From positions 248,001 through 312,000 of the forward strand of contig NW_026291481.1 of assembly GCF_023091745.1 (NCBI RefSeq): DNA of 64,000 nt, read 5' to 3'. A program made the translations under genes and the position numbers. Positions 34,452 through 45,058 of the stretch are shown here, piece by piece (position 1 is the first letter of the stretch; each line of letters opens with the position of its first letter). The notes beneath the pieces are model-generated. The model made no database searches. It was not told where the DNA came from and worked only from the letters and a program-made list of their open reading frames with translations. Origin of the DNA: Budorcas taxicolor. Lineage: Eukaryota; Chordata; Mammalia; Artiodactyla; Bovidae.

Positions 34452-37400
34452 TTGAGATGCGACGGGAACGCCGGGAACTCTTTCCCGACGAAGCAGGAAA
34501 AGGATCCCTCATCTCGAGCTACGAGGCGGAAACGGGGCTCCTCTGGATGTGGGCGGGACCCTCGTGATTCCTCTCGAGTGGAGACGGGTATGTCGGGGAA
34601 CTTCTTGATTTGCACCAAGGGTGTGAAGGAGCCTTTCGAAGTTCCAGAGGTGAGGTGTGATCAGCCTCGAGACGCCTCAGCGGAAATGGGCCTCATCTCG
34701 CCTGGAGGGGAGAACCTCCTGGATTTTCTCGAGTTGCGGCAGGTCTTCTCGAGTTACGACGGGGACCTCAGGGACTCGCTCTGGTGGCCTCAGGAAAGGC
34801 CAGTCCCCATGCGAGTTGCTAGGGGACCTCTCGGATTTCCTCTCCCGTCCATGCCGGGGCCTCAGTCCTTGTGTGGAGTCGGGGCCGGAACCTGAGGATT
34901 CCTCTCCAGTGTTGCCATGGATCTTGGGGTGCTTCTGAGTCTCCCCAGGGGAGTCAGGCCTCGTCTCGAGTGGGGGCATGCACGTGCGCTTTCCTCCCGA
35001 GCTGCAGCAGTAGTGTCACGCTTCCTGTCACGTGCATCAAGGGATCTGTGGCTTTCCCTCGAGGCTGTCCCTCGAGGCTTTCCCACGAGGCTTTCCCACA
35101 GGGCTGTGCCCCGTGCCCCCTTGGTGTGAGTCGATCCTCGGCGTGAAAGACGAGCCGGTGAAGGGAAAAGAGGTTCCTCTGGAATGGACTGAGACATCTG
35201 GGGGACTCTTGGAATGGTGGCACGACCCTGGAGTTCCTCTCGCCGTTCCTGTTGAGAGGGCCTCCTCTTGAGATGCGACGGGAACGCCGGGAACTCTTTC
35301 CCGACGAAGCAGGGAAAGGATCCCTCATCTCGAGCTACGAGGCGGAAACGGGGCTCCTCTGGATGTGGGCGGGACCCTCGTGATTCCTCTCGAGTGGAGA
35401 CGGGTATGTCGGGGAACTTCTTGATTTGCACCAAGGGTGTGAAGGAGCCTTTCGAAGTTCCAGAGGTGAGGTGTGATCAGCCTCGAGACGCCTCAGCGGA
35501 AATGGGCCTCATCTCGCCTGGAGGGGAGAACCTCCTGGATTTTCTCGAGTTGCGGCAGGTCTTCTCGAGTTACGACGGGGACCTCAGGGACCCGCTCTGG
35601 TGGCCTCAGGAAAGGCCAGTCCCCATGCGAGTTGCTAGGGGACCTCTCGGGATTCCTCTCCCGTCCATGCCGGGGCCTCAGTCCTTGTGTGGAGTCGGGG
35701 CCGAAACCTGAGGATTCCTCTCCAGTGTTGCCATGGATCTTGGGGTGCTTCTGAGTCTCCCCAGGGGAGTCAGGCCTCGTCTCGAGTGGGGGCATGCACG
35801 TGCGCTTTCCTCCCGAGCTGCAGCAGTAGTGTCACGCTTCCTGTCACGTGGATCAAGGGATCTGTGGCTTTCCCTCGAGCCTGTCCCTCGAGGTTTTCCC
35901 ACGAGGCTTTCCCACAGGGCTGTGCCACGTGCCACCTTGGTGTGAGTCGATCCTCGGCGTGAAAGACGAGCCGGTGAAGGGAAAAGAGGTTCCTCTGGAA
36001 TGGACTGAGACATCTGGGGGACTCTTGGAATGGTGGCACGACCCTGGAGTTCCTCTCGCCGTTCCTGTTGAGAGGGCCTCCTCTTGAGATGCGACGGGAA
36101 CGCCGGGAACTCTTTCCCGACGAAGCAGGGAAAGGATCCCTCATCTCGAGCTACGAGGCGGAAACGGGGCTCCTCTGGATGTGGGCGGGACCCTCGTGAT
36201 TCCTCTCGAGTGGAGACGGGTATGTCGGGGAACTTCTTGATTTGCACCAAGGGTGTGAAGGAGCCTTTCGAAGTTCCAGAGGTGAGGTGTGATCAGCCTC
36301 GAGACGCCTCAGCGGAAATGGGCCTCATCTCGCCTGGAGGGGAGAACCTCCTGGATTTTCTCGAGTTGCGGCAGGTCTTCTCGAGTTACGACGGGGACCT
36401 CAGGGACCCGCTCTGGTGGCCTCAGGAAAGGCCAGTCCCCATGCGAGTTGCTAGGGGACCTCTCGGGATTCCTCTCCCGTCCATGCCGGGGCCTCAGTCC
36501 TTGTGTGGAGTCGGGGCCGGAACCTGAGGATTCCTCTCCAGTGTTGCCATGGATCTTGGGGTGCTTCTGAGTCTCCCCAGGGGAGTCAGGCCTCGTCTCG
36601 AGTGGGGGCATGCACGTGCGCTTTCCTCCCGAGCTGCAGCAGTAGTGTCACGCTTCCTGTCACGTGGATCAAGGGATCTGTGGCTTTCCCTCGAGGCTGT
36701 CCCTCGAGGCTTTCCCACGATGCTTTCACACAGGGCTGTGCCACCTGCCACCTTGGTGTGAGTCGATCCTCGGCGTGAAAGACGAGCCGGTGAAGGGAAA
36801 AGAGGTTCCTCTGGAATGGACTGAGACATCTGGGGGACTCTTGGAATGGTGGCACGACCCTGGAGTTCCTCTCGCCGTTCCTGTTGAGAGGGCCTCCTCT
36901 TGAGATGCGACGGGAACGCCGGGAACTCTTTCCCGACGAAGCAGGGAAAGGATCCCTCATCTCGAGCTACGAGGCGGAAACGGGGCTCCTCTGGATGTGG
37001 GCGGGACCCTCGTGATTCCTCTCGAGTGGAGACGGGTATGTCGGGGAACTTCTTGATTTGCACCAAGGGTGTGAAGGAGCCTTTCGAAGTTCCAGAGGTG
37101 AGGTGTGATCAGCCTCGAGACGCCTCAGCGGAAATGGGCCTCATCTCGCCTGGAGGGGAGAACCTCCTGGATTTTCTCGAGTTGCGGCAGGTCTTCTCGA
37201 GTTACGATGGGGACCACAGGGACCCGCTCTGGTGGCCTCAGGAAAGGCCAGTCCCCATGCGAGTTGCTAGGGGACCTCTCGGGATTCCTCTCCAGTCCAT
37301 GCCGGGGCCTCAGTCCTTGTGTGGAGTCGGGGCCGGAACCTGAGGATTCCTCTCCAGTGTTGCCATGGATCTTGGGGTGCTTCTGAGTCTCCCCAGGGGA

Positions 37401-37715
37401 GTCAGGCCTCGTCTCGAGTGGGGGCATGCACGTGCGCTTTCCTCCCGAGCTGCAGCAGTAGTGTCACGCTTCCTGTCACGTGGATCAAGGGATCTGTGGC
37501 TTTCCCTCGAGGCTGTCCCTCGAGGCTTTCCCACTAGGCTTACCCACAGGGCTGTGCCACGTGCCACCTTGGTGTGAGTCGATCCTCGGCGTGAAAGACG
37601 AGTCGGTGAAGGGAAAAGAGGTTCCTCTGGAATGGACTGAGACATCTGGGGGACTCTTGGAATGGTGGCACGACCCTGGAGTTCCTCTCGTCGTTCCTGT
37701 TGAGAGGGCCTCCTC

Positions 37716-38531
37716 TTGAGATGCGACAGCAACGCCGGGAACTCTTTCCCGACGAAGCAGGGAATGGATCACTCATCTCGAGCTACGAGGCGGAAACGGG
37801 ACTCCTCTGGATGTGGGCGGGACCCTCGTGATTCCTCTCGAGTGGAGACGGGTATGTCGGGGAACTTCTTGATTTGAACCAAGGGTGTGAAGGACCCTTT
37901 CAAAGTTCCAGAGGTGAGGTGTGATCAGCCTCTAAACGCCTCAGCGGAAATGGGCCTCATCTCGCCTGGAGGGGAGAACCTCCTGGATTTTCTCGAGTTG
38001 CGGCAGGTCTTCTCGAGTTACGACGGGGACCTCAGGGACCCGCTCTGGTGGCCTCAGGAAAGGCCAGTCCCCATGCGAGTTGCTAGGGGACCTCTCGGGA
38101 TTCCTCTCCCGTCCATGCCGGGGCCTCAGTCCTTGTGTGGAGTCGGGGCCGGAACCTGAGGATTCCTCTCCAGTGTTGCCATGGATCTTGGGGTGCTTCT
38201 GAGTCTCCCCAGGGGAGTCAGGCCTCGTCTCGAGTGGGGGCATGCACGTGCGCTTTCCTCCCGAGCTGCAGCAGTAGTGTCACGCTTCCTGTCACGTGGA
38301 TCAAGGGATCTGTGGCTTTCCCTCGAGGCTGTCCCTCGAGGCTTTCCCACGAGGCTTTCCCACAGGGCTGTGCCACGTGCCACCTTGGTGTGAGTCGATC
38401 CTCGGCGTGAAAGACGAGTCGGTGAAGGGAAAAGAGGTTCCTCTGGAATGGACTGAGACATCTGGGGGACTCTTGGAATGGTGGCACGACCCTGGAGTTC
38501 CTCTCGCCGTTCCTGTTGAGAGGGCCTCCTC
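37716..38531 (+). repeat. Monomer lacking the BamHI site, twin of 45059
   Basis: At 37766 the sequence is ggatcactc instead of ggatccctc, so GGATCC is lost. The same string gcgacagcaacgcc followed by gggaatggatcac occurs at 45059-45114, nine monomers away. A private gatttgaacc (37875) and gggactcctc (37800) distinguish this copy. Confidence 0.85.
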
Positions 38532-41500
38532 TTGAGATGCGACGGGAACGCCGGGAACTCTTTCCCGACGAAGCAGGGAAAGGATCCCTCAACTCGAGCT
38601 ACGAGGCGGAAACAGGGCTCCTCTGGATGTGGGCGGGACCCTCGTGATTCCTCTCGAGTGGAGACGGCTAGGTCGGGGAACTTCTTGATTTGCACCAAGG
38701 GTGTGAAGGACCCTTTCGAAGTTCCAGAGGTGAGGTGTGATCAGCCTCGAGACGCCTCAGCGGAAATGGGCCTCAACTCGCCTGGAGGGGAGAACCTCCT
38801 GGATTTTCTCGAGTTGTGGCAGGTCTTCTAGAGTTACGATGGGGACCACAGGGACCCGCTCTGGTATCCTCAGGAAAGGCCAGTCCCCATGCGAGTTGCT
38901 AGGGGACCACTCGGGATTCCTCTCCCGTCCATGCCGGGGCCTCAGTCCATGTGTGGAGTCGGGGCCGGAACCTGAGGATTCCTCTCCAGTGTTGCCATGG
39001 ATCTTGGGGTGCTTCTGAGTCTCCCCAGGGGAGTCAGGCCTCGTCTCGAGTGGGGGCATGCACGTGCGCTTTCCTCCCGAGCTGCAGCAGTCGTGTCACG
39101 CTTCCTGTCACGTGGAACAAGGGATCTGTGGCTTTCCCTCGAGGCTGTCCCTCGAGGCTTTCCCACGAGGCTTTCCCACAGGGCTGTGCCACGTGCCACC
39201 TTGGTGTGAGTCGATCCTCGGCGTGAAAGACGAGCCGGTGAAGGGAAAAGAGGTTCCTCTGCAATGGACTGAGAATTCTGGGGGACTCTTGGAATGGTGG
39301 CATGACCCTGGAGTTCCTCTCGCCGTTCCTGTTGAGAGGGCCTCCTCTTGAGATGCGACGGGAACGCCGGGAACTCTTTCCCGACGAAGCAGGGAAAGGA
39401 TCCCTCATCTCGAGCTACGAGGCGGAAACGGGGCTCCTCTGGATGTGGGCGGGACCCTCGTGATTCCTCTCGAGTGGAGACGGGTATGTCGGGGAACTTC
39501 TTGATTTGCACCAAGGGTGTGAAGGACCCTTTCGAAGTTCCAGAGGTGAGGTGTGATCAGCCTCGAGACGCCTCAGCGGAAATGGGCCTCATCTCGCCTG
39601 GAGGGGAGAACCTCCTGGATTTTCTCGAGTTGCGGCAGGTCTTCTCGAGTTACGACGGGGACCTCAGGGACGCGCTCTGGTGGCCTCAGGAAAGGCCAGT
39701 CCCCATGCGAGTTGCTAGGGGACCTCTCGGGATTCCTCTCCCGTCCATGCCGGGGCCTCAGTCCTTGTGTGGAGTCGGGGCCGGAACCTGACGATTCCTC
39801 TCCAGTGTTGCCATGGATCTTGGGGTGCTTCTGAGTCTCCCCAGGGGAGTCAGGCCTCGTCTCGAGTGGTGGCTTGCACGTGCGCTTTCCTCCCGAGCTG
39901 CAGCAGTAGTGTCACGCTTCCTGTCACGTGGATCAAGGGATCTGTGGCTTTCCCTCGAGGCTGTCCCTCGAGGCTTTCCCACTAGGCTTTCCCACAGGGC
40001 TGTGCCACGTGCCACCTTGGTGTGAGTCGATCCTCGGCGTGAAAGACGAGCCGGTGAAGGGAAAAGAGGTTCCTCTGGAATGGACTGAGACATCTGGGGG
40101 ACTCTTGGAATGGTGGCACGACCCTGGAGTTCCTCTCGCCGTTCCTGTTGAGAGGGCCTCCTCTTGAGATGCGACGGGAACGCCGGGAACTCTTTCCCGA
40201 CGAAGCAGGGAAAGGATCCCTCATCTCGAGCTACGAGGCGGAAACGGGGCTCCTCTGGATGTGGGCGGGACCCTCGTGATTCCTCTCGAGTGGAGACGGC
40301 TAGGTCGGGGAACTTCTTGATTTGCACCAAGGGTGTGAAGCAGCCTTTCGAAGTTCCAGAGGTGAGGTGTGATCAGCCTCGAGACGCCTCAGCGGAAATG
40401 GGCCTCATCTCGCCTGGAGGGGAGAACCTCCTGGATTTTCTCGAGTTGCGGCAGGTCTTCTCGAGTTACGACGGGGACCTCAGGGACCCGCTCTGGTGGC
40501 CTCAGGAAAGGCCAGTCCCCATGCGAGTTGCTAGGGGACCTCTCGGGATTCCTCTCCCGTCCATGCCGGGGCCTCAGTCCTTGTGTGGATTCGGGGCCGG
40601 AACCTGAGGATTCCTCTCCAGTGTTGCCATGGATCTTGGGGTGCTTCTGAGTCTCCCCAGGGGAGTCAGGCCTCGTCTCGAGGTGGGGCATGCACGTGCG
40701 CTTTCCTCACGAGCTGCAGCAGTAGTGTCACGCTTCCTGTCACGTGGATCAAGGGATCTGTGGCTTTCCCTCGAGGCTTTCCCTCGAGGCTTTCCCACGA
40801 GGCTTTCCCACAGGGCTGTGCCACGTGCCACCTTGGTGTGAGTCGATCCTCGGCGTGAAAGACGAGCCGGTGAAGGGAAAAGAGGTTCCTCTGGAATGGA
40901 CTGAGACATCTGGGGGACTCTTGGAATGGTGGCACGACCCTGGAGTTCCTCTCGCCGTTCCTGTTGAGAGGGCCTCCTCTTGAGATGTGACGGGAACGCC
41001 GGGAACTCTTTCCCGACGAAGCAGGGAAAGGATCCCTCATCTCGAGCTACGAGGTGGAAACGGGGCTCCTCTGGATGTGGGCGGGACCCTCGTGATTCCT
41101 CTCGAGTGGAGACGGGTATGTCGGGGAACTTCTTGATTTGCACCAAGGGTGTGAAGGACCCTTTCGAAGTTCCAGAGGTGAGGTGTGATCAGCCTCGAGA
41201 CGCCTCAGCGGAAATGGGCCTCATCTCGCCTGGAGGGGAGAACCTCCTGGATTTTCTCGAGTTGCGGCAGGTCTTCTCGAGTTACGACGGGGACCTCAGG
41301 GACCCGCTCTGGTGGCCTCAGGAAAGGCCAGTCCCCATGCGAGTTGCTAGGGGACCTCTCGGGATTCCTCTCCCGTCCATGCCGGGGCCTCAGTCCTTGT
41401 GTGGAGTCGGGGCCGGAACCTGAGGATTCCTCTCCAGTGTTGCCATGGATCTTTGGGTGCTTCTGAGTCTCCCCAGGGGAGTCAGGCCTCGTCTCGAGGT

Positions 41501-42435
41501 AGGGCATGCACGTGCGCTTTCCTCACGAGCTGCAGCAGTAGTGTCACGCTTCCTGTCACGTGGATCAAGGGATCTGTGGCTTTCCTTCGAGGCTGTCCCT
41601 CGAGGCTTTCCCACGAGGCTTTCCCACAGGGCTGTGCCACGTGCCACCTTGGTGTGAGTCGATCCTCGGCGTGAAAGACGAGCCGGTGAAGGGAAAAGAG
41701 GTTCCACTGCAATGGACTGAGACATCTGGGGGACTCTTGGAATGGTGGCACGACCCTGGAGTTCCTCTCGCCGTTCCTGTTGAGAGGGCCTCCTCTTGAG
41801 ATGCGACGGGAACGCCGGGAACTCTTTCCCGACGAAGCAGGGAAAGGATCCCTCATCTCGAGCTACGAGGCGGAAACGGGGCTCCTCTGGATGTGGGCGG
41901 GACCCTCGTGCTTCCTCTCGAGTGGAGACGGGTATGTCGGGGAACTTCTTGATATGCACCAAGGGTGTGAAGGACCCTTTCGAAGTTCCAGAGGTGAGGT
42001 GTGATCAGCCTGGAGACGCCTCAGCGGAAATGGGCCTCATCTCGCCTGGAGGGGAGAACCTCCTGGATTTTCTCGAGTTGCGGCAGGTCTTCTCGAGTTA
42101 CGACGGGGACCTCAGGGACCCGCTCTGGTGGCCTCAGGAAAGGCCAGTCCCCATGCGAGTTGCTAGGCGACCTCTCGGGATTCCTCTCCCGTCCATGCCG
42201 GGGCCTCAGTCCTTGTGTGGAGTCGGGGCCGGAACCTGAGGATTCCTCTCCAGTGTTGCCATGGATCTTGGGGTGCTTCTGAGTCTCCCCAGGGGAGTCA
42301 GGCCTCGTCTCGAGGTGGGGCATGCACGTGCGCTTTCCTCCCGAGCTGCAGCAGTAGTGTCACGCTTCCTGTCACGTGGATCAAGGGATCTGTGGCTTTC
42401 CCTCGAGGCTTTCCCTCGAGGCTTTCCCACGAGGC

Positions 42436-42450
42436 TTTCCCACAGGCTGT
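42436..42450 (+). other. One-base deletion in last 13 bp unit
   Basis: The string cccacaggctgtgcc replaces cccacagggctgtgcc, shortening the monomer at 41796 to 815 bp. Only this copy has it. Confidence 0.85.
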
Positions 42451-44303
42451 GCCACGTGCCACCTTGGTGTGAGTCGATCCTCGGCGTGAAAGACGAGCCG
42501 GTGAAGGGAAAAGAGGTTCCTCTGGAATGGACTGAGACATCTGGGGGACTCTTGGAATGGTGGCACGACCCTGGAGTTCCTCTCGCCGTTCCTGTTGAGA
42601 GGGCCTCCTCTTGAGATGCGACGGGAACGCCGGGAACTCTTTCCCGACGAAGCAGGGAAAGGATCCCTCATCTCGAGCTACGAGGCGGAAACGGGGCTCC
42701 TCTGGATGTGGGCGGGACCCTCGTGATTCCTCTCGAGTGGAGACGGGTATGTCGGGGAACTTCTTGATTTGCACCAAGGGTGTGAAGGACCCTTTCGAAG
42801 TTCCAGAGGTGAGGTGTGATCAGCCTCGAGACGCCTCAGCGGAAATGGGCCTCATCTCGCCTGGAGGGGAGAACCTCCTGGATTTTCTCGAGTTGCGGCA
42901 GGTCTTCTCGAGTTACGACGGGGACCTCAGGGACCCGCTCTGGTGGCCTCAGGAAAGGCCAGTCCCCATGCGAGTTGCTAGGGGACCTCTCGGGATTCCT
43001 CTCCCGTCCATGCCGGGGCCTCAGTCCTTGTGTGGAGTCGGGGCCGGAACCTGAGGATTCCTCTCCAGTGTTGCCATGGATCTTGGGGTGCTTCTGAGTC
43101 TCCCCAGGGGAGTCAGGCCTCGTCTCGAGTGGGGGCATGCACGTGCGCTTTCCTCCCGAGCTGCAGCAGTAGTGTCACGCTTCCTGTCACGTGGATCAAG
43201 GGATCTGTGGCTTTCCCTCGAGGCTGTCCCTCGAGGCTTTCCCACTAGGCTTTCCCACAGGGCTGTGCCACGTGCCACCTTGGTGTGAGTCGATCCTCGG
43301 CGTGAAAGACGAGCCGGTGAAGGGAAAAGAGGTTCCTCTGGAATGGACTGAGACATCTGGGGTACTCTTGGAATGGTGGCACGACCCTGGAGTTCCTCTC
43401 GCCGTTCCTGTTGAGAGGGCCTCCTCTTGAGATGCGACAGCAACGCCGGGAACTCTTTCCCGAAGAAGCAGGGAAAGGATCCCTCATCTCGAGCTACGAG
43501 GCGAAAACGGGGCTCCTCTGGATGTGGGCGGGACCCTCGTGATTCCTCTCGAGTGGAGACGGGTATGTCGGGGAACTTCTTGATTTGCACCAAGGGTGTG
43601 AAGGACCCTTTCAAAGTTCCAGAGGTGAGGTGTGATCAGCCTCTAAACGCCTCAGCGGAAATGGGCCTCATCTCGCCTGGAGGGGAGAACCTCCTGGATT
43701 TTCTCGAGTTGCGGCAGGTCTTCTCGAGTTACGACGGTGACCTCAGGGACCCGCTCTGGTGGCCTCAGGAAAGGCCAGTCCCCATGCGAGTTGCTAGGGC
43801 ACCTCTCTGGATTCCTCTCCCGTCCTTTCCGGGGCCTCAGTCCTTGTGTGGAGTTCAGGACGGAACCTGAGGATTCCTCTCCAGTGTTGCCATGGATCTT
43901 GGGGTGCTTCTGAGTCTCCCCAGGGGAGTCAGGCCTCGTCTCGAGGTGGGGCATGCACGTGCGCTTTCCTCCCGAGCTGCAGCCGTAGTGTCACGCTTCC
44001 TGTCACGTGGATCAAGGGTTCTGTGGCTTTCCCTCGAGGCTGTCCCTCGAGGCTTTCCCACGAGGCTTTCCCACAGGGCTGTGCCACGTGCCACCTTGGT
44101 GTGAGTCGATCCTCGGCATGAAAGACGAGCCGGTGAAGGGAAAAGAGGTTCCTCTGCAATGGACTGAGACATCTGGGGGACTCTTGGAATGGTGGCACGA
44201 CCCTGGAGTTCCTCTCGCCGTTCCTGTTGAGAGGGCCTCCTCTTGAGATGCGACGGGAACGCCGGGAACTCTTTCCCGACGAAGCAGGGAAAGGATCCCT
44301 CAT

Positions 44304-44854
44304 CTCGAGCTACGAGGCGGAAACGGGGCTCCTCTGGATGTGGGCGGGACCCTCGTGATTCCTCTCGAGTGGAGACGGGTATGTCGGGGAACTTCTTGAT
44401 TTGCACCAAGGGTGTGAAGGACCCTTTCGAAGTTCCAGAGGTGAGGTGTGATCAGCCTCGAGACGCCTCAGCGGAAATGGGCCTCATCTCGCCTGGAGGG
44501 GAGAACCTCCTGGATTTTCTCGAGTTGCGGCAGGTCTTCTCGAGTTACGACGGGGACCTCAGGGACCCGCTCTGGTGGCCTCAGGAAAGGCCAGTCCCCA
44601 TGCGAGTTGCTAGGGGACCTCTCGGGATTCCTCTCCCGTCCATGCCGGGGCCTCAGTCCTTGTGTGGAGTCGGGGCCGGAACCTGAGGATTCCTCTCCAG
44701 TGTTGCCATGGATCTTGGGGTGCTTCTGAGTCTCCCCAGGGGAGTCAGGCCTCGTCTCGAGTGGGGGCATGCACGTGCGCTTTCCTCCCGAGCTGCAGCA
44801 GTAGTGTCACGCTTCCTGTCACGTGGATCAAGGGATCTGTGGCTTTCCCTCGAG
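44304..44854 (+). repeat. Internal degenerate ~31 bp subrepeats
   Basis: In the reference monomer, successive CTCGAG sites are 60, 93, 62, 20, 217 and 93 bp apart. The distances 93, 62, 217 and 93 are exactly 3, 2, 7 and 3 times 31; 60 is one or two bases short of 2 x 31. The recurrent ttcctct-like core is also spaced about 28-33 bp (for instance 29, 31, 28, 29, 30, 33 and 30 bp in the copy around 13131-13341). This implies the 816 bp unit was built from roughly 26 copies of a ~31 bp ancestor. A 31 bp subrepeat is what I recall for the bovine 1.715 and caprine satellite I family, and it is the strongest family argument available here. Confidence 0.8.
44767..44780. other. Alternating purine-pyrimidine tract (Z-DNA-prone), once per monomer
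   Basis: The 14 bases gcatgcacgtgcgc alternate purine and pyrimidine without a break and include GCATGC and CACGTG palindromes. They recur at offset +524 in almost every monomer. Variants gcacgtgtgc (near 25176) and gcacgtgcac (near 52122 and 60282) keep the alternation. It is broken at about 34170 (gtgctc), 39871 (ggcttgcac) and 57010 (cacgagcgc). Z-DNA potential is inferred from the alternation alone. Confidence 0.6.
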
Positions 44855-44906
44855 GCTGTCCCTCGAGGCTTTCCCACGAGGCTTTCCCACAGGGCTGTGC
44901 CACGTG
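44772..44906. other. Three CACGTG E-box sites per monomer (representative cluster)
   Basis: CACGTG is present at 44772-44777, 44820-44825 and 44901-44906, and at the matching offsets (+529, +577, +658) of nearly all monomers, or about 230 sites in the window. The palindrome is the core recognised by bHLH-leucine-zipper proteins such as USF, MYC/MAX and TFE3; binding is CpG-methylation sensitive. Single copies are lost at, for example, 1577 (cacttg), 17960 and 22040 (cacctg), and 31833, 33478, 56323 and 62851 (caagtg). No promoter is claimed: in a somatic satellite these CpGs are probably methylated. The sites are sequence facts; occupancy is unknown. Confidence 0.55.
44843..44894 (+). repeat. 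13 bp micro-tandem, four units, inside each monomer
   Basis: Four consecutive 13 bp units read ctttccctcgagg, ctgtccctcgagg, ctttcccacgagg and ctttcccacaggg. They sit at offset +600 to +651 of every monomer. Unit number is four throughout except in the monomer at 9156 (three units) and the one at 31991 (five units). The block lies between the second and third CACGTG sites. It is the only short-period true tandem I can see inside the monomer, and the main place where multi-base indels occur. Confidence 0.93.
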
Positions 44907-44912
44907 CCACCT
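44904..44912 (-). other. CTCF-like core half-motif, minus strand, once per monomer
   Basis: Read on the minus strand the nine bases are AGGTGGCAC, which fit the 3' core AGRKGGCRS of the usual CTCF consensus at every position. The upstream CCASY half does not match well (CACCA precedes). It abuts the third CACGTG and recurs at offset +661 in most monomers. A weak candidate; a half match can arise by chance, but here it is amplified with the array. Confidence 0.3.
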
Positions 44913-45058
44913 TGGTGTGAGTCGATCCTCGGCGTGAAAGACGAGCCGGTGAAGGGAAAAGAGGTTCCTCTGGAATGGACTGAGACATCTGGGGGACTCT
45001 TGGAATGGTGGCACGACCCTGGAGTTCCTCTCGCCGTTCCTGTTGAGAGGGCCTCCTC

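Larger units (their letters stand above)
28727..37715 (+). repeat. Domain B2: 11 more uniform monomers
   Basis: Monomer starts: 28727, 29543, 30359, 31175, 31991, 32820, 33636, 34452, 35268, 36084 and 36900. They keep aaggagcc at +179 but mostly have the aaatgggcctca form; 31175 has aaatcagcctta and 31991 has aaaggggtctca. Variants are scattered rather than ordered: gagaggcgac and tgtagagagg at 29521-29552, gagttgagacgggtagg near 30484, gatttacacc at 29700 and 32978, cgaggatttcc at 34261, and ggactcgctctgg at 33957 and 34773. I see no clear higher-order period here. It contains the 829 bp monomer. Confidence 0.75.
44243..45058 (+). repeat. Representative satellite monomer (816 bp) with internal map
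   Basis: A near-consensus copy used here as reference; offsets given elsewhere count from its first base. BamHI GGATCC lies at 44293. CTCGAG sites lie at 44304, 44364, 44457, 44519, 44539, 44756, 44849 and 44862. A purine-pyrimidine alternating tract is at 44767-44780. CACGTG occurs at 44772, 44820 and 44901. A four-unit 13 bp micro-tandem is at 44843-44894. Many ~31 bp segments share a degenerate core resembling g-a-t-t-c-c-t-c-t (for example gaggttcctct, gtgattcctct, gggattcctct, gaggattcctct). The length 816 is divisible by three, so each frame recurs in register, yet every frame carries stops. I see no promoter, splice or polyadenylation layout that would suggest a gene. Confidence 0.9.

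Noticed and set aside
44293..44298. BamHI or XhoI sites as functional elements
   Set aside because: They are useful landmarks and family markers only; nothing suggests a biological role for the restriction sites themselves.
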